Notes: generated by a model from the sequence alone, not told the origin. A stretch of DNA of 64,000 nt from Burkholderia seminalis DSM 23518 (GCF_902832885.1 NZ_CADFDK010000001.1:310001-374000); one strand, 5' to 3'. Positions 40,527-49,577 are shown, counted from the first letter of the stretch. Program-made: numbers and translations.

Positions 40527-42668
40527 CTAGCGTGACGCCAGCGCCGTCGCCTGTTTCGGCTGCGTGTCCTGCATCCGCTGCGATGCCTGCCACCAGTACT
40601 TGCCCGCGCGCTGCTGCGGATCGCGGATCGCGAGATACGTCGTACTCCACAGCTGGGCCGCGTTGGCCTCGGTCGCATCCGCGCTGCGCGTGCCGAACGC
40701 ATCGGTCTGGTACGTGCCGTTTACGTAGGACCACGTCCACATCTCGGACGTCCGCATGTCGCGTCCGTTCGAGATCACCTGCCAGATCGTCTGCCGTGCC
40801 TGCGTGAGCAGCGCGCGGGTCGCGCCCGACAGATCCTGGCGCGCGAGCTGACGATCGAGCCCGGCGACCCACATCGCCTGCTGCCACGACCAGATCACCG
40901 TGCCGTGATACGCGGAGCTCGTGAATTTCGGCCACAGTGCCTGGCTCGCATACGCCGGGTTCGCGATCAGCATCCCGGCATCGGTCACGAGCCCCGTCGG
41001 GAACGGCCGCGTGACGTCGCTGACGATCCGCTGGAGCTGGTCGTCCGGCGGCGAGCCGAACAGCAGCGCGAAGCCGCCGTCGGAGTTCATCACCGGAATC
41101 GGGTTGCCTTGCTGATCGAGCGACAGCGCGTAGAACGCGAGCGGCGCGCTGGGCGCGGCCCCGGCCGGCACGCCGGCGGACGGCGCATAGGCCGACACGT
41201 CGGTGGCCGCCTGCGCGGCCGGCACGCTGACCTGGAACAGCGGCGGCGCCTGCGTCTCCCACGTGGTCGCCTCGTTGGCGGTGTTGGCGAGCGTCGCGCG
41301 CTGGCCGGCATCGAGATACGGATCGAGCAGGCCGCGCGCGAGGAATGCGTTCGCCGCGCGCAGCGCGGCCGGCACGAGCACCGCGTTCACGTCATATGGG
41401 TAGACGCCGCCGCCGAGCCCGTCGGTACTGTCGCGCCAGTTGCCGACGATCTCGCCGGGCCGCAGGTGAATCAGGTTCGCGACCGACGGCTGTTGCGCGA
41501 ACGCCTGCGCGGTCGTCGCGACGTGCAGCAGGTTGACGACCAGGCGGCTGCCGTTGGTCTGCCCGTCGCTGCCGCGCTGTGCGAGATACGCCGCCGCACG
41601 CGCCTGGCCGCGCGTATCGTCGATCAGCCACGCGGCCGCGATCGGCGCGAGCAGGTAGTCGCTGTCGATCATCTTGTAGTCGTAGGTCGGCGTCGGATCG
41701 TTCGGCTTGCCGTTCTTCTGGTTGTCGACCAGCGCGAATTCGCCGATGCCTTCCTCGTGCGCGACCTTGCCGTCGGCCGACAGGCGGCTCAGCACCGACG
41801 ACAGGCCGGCCTCGATCGCCGCGGGCGCGAGCACGGGCATCAGCATGCGGACCGAGATCAGCGTATCGCGGCCGAAGTACGTGTCGTACTGCCACGAGCC
41901 GGCCAGCAGCTTGTCGTTGAAGCTCAGGAATTCGAGCACGTTCTGGCTCACCGGGTCGGGGTTCACGGACGGGGCGAACAGGTCGGCGCGCGTGATCGGC
42001 GAAAGCGGCGTCTCGCCCGACAGCGCATCGATGTGCAATTTCAGCGTGTGCGAGCCGGCCGGCGCGTTCAGCACGAGCTTGCCGCCCGCTGCCGGCGCGA
42101 TGCTGCCGCCGTCGCGCAGCGTGATGCGCAACGCATAGCCGGGCGCGCCGTCGATCCGGTCGCGTTGCCATTGCGCGGTGCCGCCCTGGACCGTCGGCGC
42201 GGTGAGGATCTGCTGCGGAATCGTCGCGCCGCCGTTGAAGTCGCGCAGGAAGCGCACGTTGCTGAGCACGCCCTGGCGGATCGTCAGCGTGCCGGTGTCG
42301 ACCGACACGTCGGCGCCGATGCCGTACAGCGGGCGGCCGTGCGCGTCGGGTGCCGACAGCGCGGACGGCGGCGTGTCGAGGCTCCAGTTCACCGGTTGCG
42401 CGGTGTCGTCGAACCACAGCCCCGTACCGCTGTTGCCGGCGGGGAAGACCACCAGCAGGCGCGGCTTCGTCGACGAACGCACCAGCAGGTGCGCGGCAAC
42501 CTTGTCCTGCCGGTAGAACGCGTTGATCTGGCCGCCGGTGTCCATGCGGAACGACAGCGCGGCGTGGTTCGACGGCGGGGTGTTCGACTGAACGTCGTCG
42601 TCGTTGCAGGCCGCGAGCAGGCCGGCGCAGACGAGCCCGAGACACAGCGACTTCGCAAGGCGATGCAT
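40527..42668 (-). CDS. Large lipoprotein with (alpha/alpha)6 glycosidase-like motif
   Basis: Exported lipoprotein of 713 residues. The signal peptide has a lipobox GLLAAC with Cys21. A beta-rich N-terminal part (about 40-240) is followed by a helical part. Residues 264-272 read YFGRDTLIS, like the WFGRDT motif at the start of the amylo-1,6-glucosidase (glycogen-debrancher) toroid. Later helices carry AHEEGIGEFALVDN, GGVYPYDVNAVLVPAALRA and HGTVIWSWQQAMWVAGLDRQ, typical of six-hairpin glycosidases. A surface or periplasmic sugar-processing role is inferred. No transporter or sugar gene is adjacent. Alternative: a non-catalytic envelope protein. Confidence 0.65.
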   Translation of the reverse strand: MHRLAKSLCLGLVCAGLLAACNDDDVQSNTPPSNHAALSFRMDTGGQINAFYRQDKVAAHLLVRSSTKPRLLVVFPAGNSGTGLWFDDTAQPVNWSLDTPPSALSAPDAHGRPLYGIGADVSVDTGTLTIRQGVLSNVRFLRDFNGGATIPQQILTAPTVQGGTAQWQRDRIDGAPGYALRITLRDGGSIAPAAGGKLVLNAPAGSHTLKLHIDALSGETPLSPITRADLFAPSVNPDPVSQNVLEFLSFNDKLLAGSWQYDTYFGRDTLISVRMLMPVLAPAAIEAGLSSVLSRLSADGKVAHEEGIGEFALVDNQKNGKPNDPTPTYDYKMIDSDYLLAPIAAAWLIDDTRGQARAAAYLAQRGSDGQTNGSRLVVNLLHVATTAQAFAQQPSVANLIHLRPGEIVGNWRDSTDGLGGGVYPYDVNAVLVPAALRAANAFLARGLLDPYLDAGQRATLANTANEATTWETQAPPLFQVSVPAAQAATDVSAYAPSAGVPAGAAPSAPLAFYALSLDQQGNPIPVMNSDGGFALLFGSPPDDQLQRIVSDVTRPFPTGLVTDAGMLIANPAYASQALWPKFTSSAYHGTVIWSWQQAMWVAGLDRQLARQDLSGATRALLTQARQTIWQVISNGRDMRTSEMWTWSYVNGTYQTDAFGTRSADATEANAAQLWSTTYLAIRDPQQRAGKYWWQASQRMQDTQPKQATALASR

Positions 42669-43521
42669 GTTGATGTCCCTCCTGATGAATGGCGATTTTT
42701 TATCTGGATGTGCGAATCAACGGATCTTGGGTCCGTTTGGTCTCGTGTCGCGGTCATTCTTTTCTGGTGAATGACTGGAATTGATCGGGGTGTGGCGTCG
42801 TTTTGAAAAAGAGAAATAGGCGGTAAATAAGCGAGCGATTGGTAAAAGCAGAAAACCGCGGCAGCAGAGGGTGCGGCCTTGATGCAGCAAGGGAAAGCAA
42901 TGCGGCAGGCCTTCGCACGGGTGCGTGGCGAATTGCGTGCGGCAGAAGAAATCGAAACGTAAGCCGTCGTAGGGATTCTAGATTTCCTGGAAAGCCGAAG
43001 TCAATAATGTTTTGTGATTTTGTAATTCTGAATTGAAAAGCCGACTGAAATTATTACGCGTTGGGTCGGTAAAATATGCGATTGAATGGATTTGGATAAC
43101 GCGGTCCGGATATCCGATGGCGAAACGATCGGCAATGGCGTTTCATACCGGCGATTGACGCCGGAAAGCAAGGGAATCGTCTCGTTCAAGCCGACCGTGG
43201 TCGGAGCGGCGCGCGAAGCCGTGCAATTCTCGTTCATGCCGGGAAACCGCAGTTCGCGTGTTCAGGCCGCCGGGTCCGTCAGGTTGGCAGGCTGAGCGCC
43301 CGTCGCCGTTCATGCGGCCGGCGCCGTCGGTGTTCGATGCGGTAAAAGAGCAGGTATCGTCGCCGGAACGGACGACCGCCGATTCGGTACGCGTTTTTTC
43401 GCGGTTGCGACGGCCGCGCGCTGCCCGTCCGCGACGCGGCACCTTCGATTGCCCATATTCACGTGATATCGTCGCGGAGCGTCGGAAGCCATCCACCGTT
43501 TATTCCATTGTGAGAGGCGAC
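42669..43521. other. 853-base AT-richer intergenic region
   Basis: It separates the lipoprotein (minus) from the histidine kinase (plus). Composition is visibly less GC-rich than the rest of the window, most so at 42720-43090. Small open frames here (for example 43086-43295) have no ribosome binding site or family look. TAAAAT at 43070-43075 could be a -10. No repeats or terminators were made out. Confidence 0.5.
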
Positions 43522-44679
43522 ATGCGTCTAGCTGATTTCATCGTTCAGAACATGGAGCCGATCCTGGTGGAGTGGGAGGCATTTGCCGCCACGCTGCTGC
43601 CGGCTGCGCGGAGCATGGACGCGCATGGGCTACGCGATCACGCGCGTCAGATCCTGCAGGCGGTGGCCGAGGACATCGATACGCCGCAAACGACGGCGGA
43701 GCAACATGAAAAATCGCTTGGACGAGCGCCCGAACCGGTGAACGCGGAGAAAACGGCCGCGCAGACGCATGCCGTCCTGCGCGCGCGTCGAGGCTTCAAC
43801 ATCAATCAATTGACGGCCGAGTATCGGGCGCTGCGTGCCAGTGTGCTGCGCTTGTGGATCGACGCATGCCAGCCGGACGCACCTCATGTGGACGACATGA
43901 TTCGCTTCAATGAGGCGATCGATCAGGCGCTCGCGGAATCCGTTGCTTTTTTTACCGAGCAGGTGGAGCTGGCCCGCAACTTGTTGCTCGGGATGCTGGG
44001 TCACGATATGCGCACGCCGCTGCAGACCATTCAGATAACAGCGTCCTATTTGGCCGCGCTCAATGCCGGAGAAGACATATCGGAGGCCGCGGCCCGGCTG
44101 ATTCGCAGCGGCGGGCGCATGCACGCTCTCCTTGACGATCTTTGCGATTTCAACCGGACGCAACTCGGGCTCGGTATCAACGTCGTGCGCCGCGATGCCG
44201 ATCTCGTGCAAGTGCTCGGCAATGTGGTCGACGAATTGCAGACGGCTCATCCGAATCGCGAGATCAATCTCGAGGTGAACGGCGACCTGCGGGGTGACTG
44301 GGATGATCAGCGGCTCGAGCAGCTCCTGAGCAATCTGGTGAGCAACGCAGTCAAGTATGGAGCGCCCGATACACCCGTGCGGGTGACGGCGACGTCGGAC
44401 GACGCAGAGGCGCATATCGAGGTCGGGAATAAGGGGCCCGTTATCGATCGGCTCACGCTCGACCGGATCTTCGATCCGCTTCAGCGTGGATCCGACCGAT
44501 CGGAAAACGTCGATGACGATGTCGGATTGGGGTTGGGCTTGTACATCGCCAGCGAGATCGCCAAGGCACATCAGGGTCGTATCGAGGCGCGGTCCGATTC
44601 GACGGAAACAGTTTTCTCGGTACATCTGCCGAGAGGTGCGCGAAACGAGCGTCCCGGAGCTCGTGTCGAGCGGCAGTGA
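43522..44679 (+). CDS. Orphan sensor histidine kinase with RsbRD-like N-terminus
   Basis: Cytoplasmic histidine kinase of 385 residues without membrane helices. The N-terminal 150 residues (LADFIVQNMEPILVEWEAFA onward) resemble the RsbRD_N sensor domain. The H-box is GHDMRTPLQTIQ, followed by the dimerisation helices. The HATPase domain has N-box LLSNLVSNAVKYG and G2 box GLGLGLYIASEIAKAHQG. The start at 43522 follows GAGAGGCGAC; further upstream in-frame codons belong to atypical sequence. No response regulator is next to it. Codon use is less GC-biased than that of neighbours, and an IS3 remnant follows, so transfer is likely. Confidence 0.85.
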   Translation: MRLADFIVQNMEPILVEWEAFAATLLPAARSMDAHGLRDHARQILQAVAEDIDTPQTTAEQHEKSLGRAPEPVNAEKTAAQTHAVLRARRGFNINQLTAEYRALRASVLRLWIDACQPDAPHVDDMIRFNEAIDQALAESVAFFTEQVELARNLLLGMLGHDMRTPLQTIQITASYLAALNAGEDISEAAARLIRSGGRMHALLDDLCDFNRTQLGLGINVVRRDADLVQVLGNVVDELQTAHPNREINLEVNGDLRGDWDDQRLEQLLSNLVSNAVKYGAPDTPVRVTATSDDAEAHIEVGNKGPVIDRLTLDRIFDPLQRGSDRSENVDDDVGLGLGLYIASEIAKAHQGRIEARSDSTETVFSVHLPRGARNERPGARVERQ

Positions 44680-44712
44680 TGCGGAGTGGGTTTCGTGGGG
44701 GCGCGTTGTTCT

Positions 44713-44954
44713 GAGATTCCCGGCTATATCGAGATTGATGATGGCAGTGAATTCATTCGAAGGCGCTCGACAAACGGGCGGACGAGAACGGTGTGGAGAT
44801 TGACTGCTCGCGCCCCGGCAAGCCCCGGCCGGCAAATGGGTTCTTGTCGCAGAAGAACGCCAGACGCCAAATCGAAGTTTGGTGCGGGTACCATAACGAG
44901 GCGCGCCCTCGCGCCGCGCTACAGCGGACGACATCGATGGAATTCGCTCGCTAG
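44713..44954 (+). pseudogene. Decayed IS3-family transposase fragment (OrfB C-terminus)
   Basis: Read in two frames, this is the end of a DDE integrase-core transposase of the IS3 family. Frame 1 (to about 44762) gives IEIDDGSEFI, matching the DNGxEF motif around the second catalytic Asp. Frame 2 (44763-44954) gives ALDKRADENGVEIDCSRPGK, then ARRQIEVWCGYHNEARPR and a final MEFAR with stop TAG. This matches the usual ALDxWAYENGVxIDFSRPGKPTDN ... WRxxYNExRPHSAL ... TPAEFAR pattern. About 15-20 residues holding the catalytic Glu (ESFNGRLRDECLN region) are lost, and there is a frameshift. No terminal repeats were found. Confidence 0.78.
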
Positions 44955-45052
44955 CGTACCGACCGGGCCGATTCGGCCCACCCCGAAGAGCCGGAATTTT
45001 CCCTTCAAGACCGAGACGGAAATTGGACCAGCCTCAGTAAGCGAAACGGTGG

Positions 45053-45098
45053 AAAAGGGGTATCGTCCCGAGAGGGTTGAAGTAATACCCCTTTTTTT
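45053..45098 (+). terminator. Terminator downstream of kinase and IS remnant
   Basis: AAAAGGGGTAT and ATACCCCTTTT form an 11-bp perfect stem with a 21-base loop, followed by a run of T. Confidence 0.7.
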
Positions 45099-45212
45099 CT
45101 CGGCCGGGCACGATTTCCGGCGCACGCAAGCGAACGACGGAAGGGCGTGAAGCGCCCGACTGGCAAAGGGTTATGGCAAAGTGCCGAACCAACAGAAACT
45201 GGAGCAACCGAA

Positions 45213-45527
45213 GTGATCAGACATATCGTCATGTGGAAGTTGAAGGAATCGGCCGAAGGCGCGACGCGCGCACAGAACGCGCTGAAGCTGAAGGAAAAGC
45301 TCGAAGGCTGCCGCGACCTCGTACCAGGCACCTTGCAGATCGACGTCGGCGTGGCGACGCCGGGCCTCGACGCGACCGCGGACATCGTGCTCGTATCCGA
45401 TTTCGCGGACAAGGCCGCGCTCGACGCGTACCAGGTGCACCCGGTCCACCAGGAAGTGAAGAAATTCGTCGTCGCGGTCGCCGAATCGCGCGAGTGCGTC
45501 GACTACATCGTCGACAGCGCACGATGA
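45213..45527 (+). CDS. Dabb-family (stress-responsive A/B barrel) protein
   Basis: Small alpha/beta-barrel protein of 104 residues. It opens IRHIVMWKLKESAEG and contains the family core GTLQIDVGVATPGLDATADIVLVSDF and HPVHQEVKKFVVAVAESREC. The GTG at 45213 is chosen because GGAG lies 9 bases before it and an in-frame ATG further up (45147) gives non-homologous residues. Its stop overlaps the ATG of the thioesterase gene (ATGA), so they are translated together. Known members form dimers of unclear catalytic role. Confidence 0.85.
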   Translation: MIRHIVMWKLKESAEGATRAQNALKLKEKLEGCRDLVPGTLQIDVGVATPGLDATADIVLVSDFADKAALDAYQVHPVHQEVKKFVVAVAESRECVDYIVDSAR

Positions 45528-46003
45528 GCGACGCGGCAACCCCGACGGACGGCCCGTCGATCGAAAGCCCGTTCGTCGACCTGCTCGGCGTGCAGCTCGT
45601 GTCCGCGAAGGATGGGGCGAGCGAGATCGTGCTGCCGCTCGAGGAGCGGCACATGAACACGTGGAGCATCGCGCACGGCGGCGTGACGATGACGCTTTCC
45701 GACATCGCGCTCGCGATGGCGGCGCGCAGCCTGACCGACGACGGCGTCGGCGTCGTCACGGTCGAGATGAAGGTGAACTTCATGCAGCCGGGGCGCGGCG
45801 AGTTGCGCGCCTATGGGCGTGTGATGCACCGCTCGACGACGATGGCCTACTGCGAAGGCGAAGTGCGCGACAGCGACGGCAATTTCGTCGCGAAGGCGCT
45901 CGGCACGTTCAAGTACATGCGGCGGCTCGCGGTCGGTCGCGACATCAAGCGGCAGCGTTCGCGCACCGCGCCGGACGCCCAGCCCGGCCCGAGCGACGCG
46001 TAG
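45524..46003 (+). CDS. PaaI-like acyl-CoA thioesterase
   Basis: Hotdog-fold thioesterase of 159 residues that splits acyl-CoA esters. The active-site segment is NTWSIAHGGVTMTLSDIALA with the HGG turn, followed by VVTVEMKVNFMQPGRGELRAYG and the last strand FVAKALGTFKYMR. A basic, low-complexity tail of about 20 residues extends beyond the fold. Start ATG at 45524 overlaps the Dabb stop by four bases. The substrate may be an aromatic or medium-chain CoA ester; nothing nearby decides this. Confidence 0.87.
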   Translation: MSDAATPTDGPSIESPFVDLLGVQLVSAKDGASEIVLPLEERHMNTWSIAHGGVTMTLSDIALAMAARSLTDDGVGVVTVEMKVNFMQPGRGELRAYGRVMHRSTTMAYCEGEVRDSDGNFVAKALGTFKYMRRLAVGRDIKRQRSRTAPDAQPGPSDA

Positions 46004-46158
46004 GCACCCGGCGCACGGCCCGGTCTGCTGGTTGAGGCAGGGCCGTTGCGTTTGGCGGCACGGAAAGCCGGCACATCGCGCGTCACGCCTGCCTGATTCG
46101 GGCGTGGCATCATGCACGCTTGTCCGTTCACGGCGCCGCGCAGGCGCTGTTTTCCCCG

Positions 46159-47118
46159 ATGCCGCTGAATCCGAAGATCGCCCAGGTGCTCGACATGATC
46201 GAGCGCGCGAAACGCCCGTCCTATCACCACCAGACGCCGCAGCAGGCGCGCGCCGCGTACGAGAAGAGCGCGCCGATCCTCGATGTCGCGCCGGCGCCGA
46301 TGCATGCGGTGGAGGCGTGCGTCGTGCCGACGCGCGACGGCCGCACGATCGGTGCGCGGCTGTACCTGCCGGTCGCGCCGAGCCTCGCGGAGCCGTTGCC
46401 CGCGCTCGTCTACTACCACGGCGGCGGCTTCACGGTCGGCAGCGTCGACACGCACGATGCGTTGTGCCGGATGTTCGCGCGCGATGCGCAGTGCGCGGTG
46501 CTGTCGGTCGATTACCGGCTCGCGCCCGAACACCGGTTTCCGACCGCGGTGAACGACGCCGACGACGCGTTGCGGTGGCTCCATCGCGAAGCCGCCACGT
46601 TCGGCATCGACGCCGCACGGCTGGCGGTCGGCGGCGACAGCGCGGGCGGTACGCTTGCCACCGTCTGCGCGGTGCTCGCGCGCGATGCGGGCATCCGCCT
46701 GGCACTGCAGATGCTGATCTATCCGGGCGTGACGGGTTACCAGGACACCGCATCGCACGCGCGGCTCGCGAACGGCTACCTGCTGACGCAGGACACGATC
46801 CAGTGGTTCTTCACGCAATACGTGCGTGATCCGGCGGATCGCGACGACTGGCGCTTCGCGCCGCTCGACGGCACGCGCGGCGCGCCGTCGTTCGCGGGCG
46901 TCGCGCCGGCGTGGATCGCGACGGCCGAATACGATCCGCTGAGCGACGAGGGGGCCGCGTACGCGGACAAGCTGCGCGCGGCCGGCAATGCGGTCACGCT
47001 GGTCTGCTATCCGGGGATGATTCACGAATTCTTCAAGATGGGCGGTTACGTGCCCGAGGTGCGGGCCGCGCATGGCGATGCGGTCGCGGCGCTGAAGGCC
47101 GCATTCGACGACATTTGA
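46159..47118 (+). CDS. HSL-family alpha/beta-hydrolase (esterase/lipase)
   Basis: Carboxylesterase of the hormone-sensitive-lipase family, 319 residues. The oxyanion motif VYYHGGGFTVGS is followed by VDYRLAPEHRFP, the nucleophile elbow GGDSAGGTLA, and the late Asp and His in EYDPLSDEG and GMIHEFF. Cytoplasmic, no signal peptide. The ATG at 46159 starts the family-typical MPLNPKIAQVLDMI. A TTG at 46120 would add 13 residues and cannot be excluded, since neither has a clear ribosome binding site. A GNAT gene follows on the same strand after 39 bases. Confidence 0.88.
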   Translation: MPLNPKIAQVLDMIERAKRPSYHHQTPQQARAAYEKSAPILDVAPAPMHAVEACVVPTRDGRTIGARLYLPVAPSLAEPLPALVYYHGGGFTVGSVDTHDALCRMFARDAQCAVLSVDYRLAPEHRFPTAVNDADDALRWLHREAATFGIDAARLAVGGDSAGGTLATVCAVLARDAGIRLALQMLIYPGVTGYQDTASHARLANGYLLTQDTIQWFFTQYVRDPADRDDWRFAPLDGTRGAPSFAGVAPAWIATAEYDPLSDEGAAYADKLRAAGNAVTLVCYPGMIHEFFKMGGYVPEVRAAHGDAVAALKAAFDDI

Positions 47119-47157
47119 CGGCGGGCGCCCGAAGGCGCGCGTCGCAGGGAGGCTGCG

Positions 47158-47598
47158 ATGACGGACGGCGTGGTGGAAACGGGCGACTGGGCGGTATTGG
47201 GCGGCGACGCCGCGCGGATTCGAGACGCGGTGTTCGTGCGCGAGCAGCAGATTCCGCCGGAATGGGAACTCGACGACGACGATCCGCTGTCGCTGCATGC
47301 GGTCGCGTACCGGATCGACGCGGTAACCGGCACGCGCCGTGCGGTCGCGACGGGACGGTTGTTGCCGTCGGGTACGATCGGCCGCGTTGCGGTGCTGGCC
47401 GACGCGCGCGGGCAGGGCGTCGGGTCGGCCGTGCTGAACGCGCTGCTGGAGGCCGCGCGGCGGCGCGGCGAAGCCGCCGTGCGGCTGTATGCGCAGGATT
47501 CGGCGGTGGCGTTCTATGTGCGGCACGGCTTCGCGGCGGTCGGCGAACCGTTCGTCGAAGCCGGCGTGCCGCACGTCGAGATGACGCGCGCGCCGTAG
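47158..47598 (+). CDS. GNAT-family N-acetyltransferase
   Basis: Acetyltransferase of 146 residues of the ElaA-like group. It contains IRDAVFVREQQIPPEWELDD, the strand RRAVATGRLLP, the acetyl-CoA loop RVAVLADARGQGVGSAVLNA, and the C-terminal AVAFYVRHGFAAVGEPFVEAG, each a normal GNAT element. AGGGAGGCTGCG before the ATG at 47158 fixes the start. Probably in one transcript with the esterase upstream. It converges with the NRDE gene 16 bases on. Substrate unknown. Confidence 0.86.
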   Translation: MTDGVVETGDWAVLGGDAARIRDAVFVREQQIPPEWELDDDDPLSLHAVAYRIDAVTGTRRAVATGRLLPSGTIGRVAVLADARGQGVGSAVLNALLEAARRRGEAAVRLYAQDSAVAFYVRHGFAAVGEPFVEAGVPHVEMTRAP

Positions 47599-47614
47599 CG
47601 CGAAAGGCGCGCGT

Positions 47615-48466
47615 TCAGCGCGGCCGTGCCGACGCCACGTCGATGTCGAACGTCAACGCGCGCTCGAACGAACCCGGCCGCACGGTACGGTGCGAACCGT
47701 CGTCGTCGCAGCGCTCCTTGATCTCCACCGTCAGCCGCACGCCTTCCTTCATCGTGACGCGCAGCGCGGTCGTGCCGCGCGTGCCGTATTCGGGCGTCTC
47801 GATGAATGCGGCCGACAGCGCACGCTCGCGCTCGATCGGGATGCCGGTGTGCGGCAGCGCGTCGTCGTCCGCGACGTGCGGATCGCGCATCAGCGCGATC
47901 AGCTCGTCGAGCGGCGGGGTCGGATCGTCGGTGAGCAGCGTGCCGAGTTCCGCGCGCTTGCGCACGACTTTCGGCCAGGGCGTATCGAGCCGCGCATTCG
48001 ACAGCGCATGCACGCCGGGCGTGACAGCGACCGGCGCGGCGACCCGGCTTTCGCCTTCGGGCGCACGGTTGCAGAACCACGCGAGTTCGCGCCGCCGCCA
48101 GTGGCCGACGAGCAGGTTGAAGCCGTTGTAGACGGCCGCATGCTCGGCAAGCTGCCCGAGATACTCGAGCGGCGCGACGGGCGGGCCGCCGAGGAAATCG
48201 GACACGAGCTTGCCGCGGGTCGGTGCGCCCGCGCGGATGTCGAACGGCGCGCGGTAGTTCGTCAGCGCGGCGAACCGGCCGTCGCGCGAGACGCCGAGCC
48301 ACGTGCCGCCCGCTTCGAGATCGCGGCCGGCAAGGACGCCCGGCACATCTTCCCACCACGAGAGCGGCGCGCTGGTCCGGCGAAAGAACTCGTCGCGGTT
48401 GGCGGCGAGGGTAAAGACGGGACCGGCGGCGGCATCAGGCTGCCAGTCGAAGGCAATCAGACACAT
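47615..48466 (-). CDS. NRDE-family (TANGO2-like) protein
   Basis: Protein of 283 residues belonging to the NRDE superfamily, which includes animal TANGO2. It begins MCLIAFDWQ with Cys2 as in Ntn-type members, then VFTLAANRDEFFRR giving the family name, and GTWLGVSRDGRFAALTNYR. It closes with GTRGTTALRVTMKEGVRLTV. A role in heme or lipid handling is proposed for TANGO2 relatives; the bacterial function is not settled. It is downstream of ygfZ on the same strand, separated by a strong hairpin. Confidence 0.87.
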   Translation of the reverse strand: MCLIAFDWQPDAAAGPVFTLAANRDEFFRRTSAPLSWWEDVPGVLAGRDLEAGGTWLGVSRDGRFAALTNYRAPFDIRAGAPTRGKLVSDFLGGPPVAPLEYLGQLAEHAAVYNGFNLLVGHWRRRELAWFCNRAPEGESRVAAPVAVTPGVHALSNARLDTPWPKVVRKRAELGTLLTDDPTPPLDELIALMRDPHVADDDALPHTGIPIERERALSAAFIETPEYGTRGTTALRVTMKEGVRLTVEIKERCDDDGSHRTVRPGSFERALTFDIDVASARPR

Positions 48467-48491
48467 CGGGCGAATCTCTCGCAGGAAACAT

Positions 48492-48525
48492 CGGGCGCCG
48501 GCTGCGACTCGCGAGCCGGCGCCCG
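48492..48525. other. Strong hairpin between ygfZ and NRDE gene
   Basis: CGGGCGCCGGCT / AGCCGGCGCCCG makes a perfect 12-bp stem with a 10-base loop 18 bases after the ygfZ stop. No proper T-tract follows, so termination may be partial. Confidence 0.5.
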
Positions 48526-48542
48526 AATGGGTTGTCAGTGCG

Positions 48543-49577
48543 TCACGCTTCCGTCGGCCATGCGTACGGCAGCGCGTCGAACGCGAGCGCCGGGCCGTCG
48601 GCCGAACCGACGTGCACCGTGCCGTTGTCGAGCGCGGCGAGCTTGATCTCGACGAGCGCGTCGACGCCGCCGGCGGGCGCGGCCGCCGCGTTGACGATCA
48701 TCCCGCACGGCTGGCCGGGATCGTCGCTGTGGAACAGCTCGACGCCGGCATGCACGGTATCGATGTCGCCGGCGACGTGAGCGAGCGCGGTGCGGCGCTT
48801 GATCGTGCCGCGGTACTGGCTGCGCGCGACGACTTCCTGGCCCGGGTAGCACCCTTTCCTGAAGTTAACGGCACCGATCACGTCGAAGTTGACCATCTGC
48901 GGCACGAACTGTTCGACGGCCGGCTGCGTGATGCGCGGCTCGCCCGCGCGAATGTCGAGCCAGTCCCACACGGCCGGCGACACGACCGGCAGCGTGCCGG
49001 CGAGCGCCGCGAGGCGCGCGTCGACCTCGGCGCGCGGGCCGATCCACAGATAGCGCTTGCGGCCGGCCGCGTCGGGCACGCGGATCAGCGCGCCGGCCGG
49101 GCCGTCGACCTTCACGTGCACGCCGTCCGGCAGCGCGTCGAAGATGCCCGACAGCGCGTCGCGCACGTCGCCCGTGAAGCCGGCCACCGCGAGCGTGTCG
49201 CTTGCATCGGTGAGCTTCGCCTTCGCGCGCAGCACGAACATCGACAGCCGCTTCTGCACGGCCGGCTGCACATCCTTCGACACGAGCAGGCGCACGTCGT
49301 GGCCGGCGCGCCAGGCGAGGAACGACCCCAGCAGGCGCCCCTTCGGCGAGCAATAGCCGGACAGCCGCGCGCTCGCGGCATCGAGGTGCTCGATGTCGTT
49401 GGTCAGCTGGCTGTGCAGGAACGTCGCGGCGTCGTCGCCGGCCACGTCGATCACGCCGAACTGCGGCAGCGGCATGCAGGCGCCCGGCGCTTCGAAATCG
49501 GCGGCGGACGGGCGGGGAAAAACGGGGAGCGAGGCAGATGCGGCCTGGGCAGCCGGTGAAGCGAACGGTGTGCTCAT
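48543..49577 (-). CDS. ygfZ: Folate-binding protein YgfZ (iron-sulfur maintenance)
   Basis: Tetrahydrofolate-dependent protein of 344 residues that supports repair or assembly of some iron-sulfur enzymes. It has the GcvT-like fold and the YgfZ signature NFRKGCYPGQEVVARSQYRG with its essential Cys. The N-terminal FGVIDVAGDDAATFLHSQLT and YCSPKGRLLGSF match the family. The ATG at 49577 starts with an Ala/Ser-rich stretch of about 20 residues before the fold. It is divergent from mltG with 77 bases between, which is the usual arrangement in Burkholderia. Confidence 0.93.
   Translation of the reverse strand: MSTPFASPAAQAASASLPVFPRPSAADFEAPGACMPLPQFGVIDVAGDDAATFLHSQLTNDIEHLDAASARLSGYCSPKGRLLGSFLAWRAGHDVRLLVSKDVQPAVQKRLSMFVLRAKAKLTDASDTLAVAGFTGDVRDALSGIFDALPDGVHVKVDGPAGALIRVPDAAGRKRYLWIGPRAEVDARLAALAGTLPVVSPAVWDWLDIRAGEPRITQPAVEQFVPQMVNFDVIGAVNFRKGCYPGQEVVARSQYRGTIKRRTALAHVAGDIDTVHAGVELFHSDDPGQPCGMIVNAAAAPAGGVDALVEIKLAALDNGTVHVGSADGPALAFDALPYAWPTEA

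Noticed and set aside
43001-43295. Overlapping small frames in the AT-richer gap
   Set aside because: No ribosome binding sites, no recognisable domains, and they overlap each other on both strands.
44686-45150. Plus-strand frame of 154 codons after the histidine kinase as a gene
   Set aside because: Its first part is one frame of the IS3 remnant and the rest runs out of frame through it and past the terminator.
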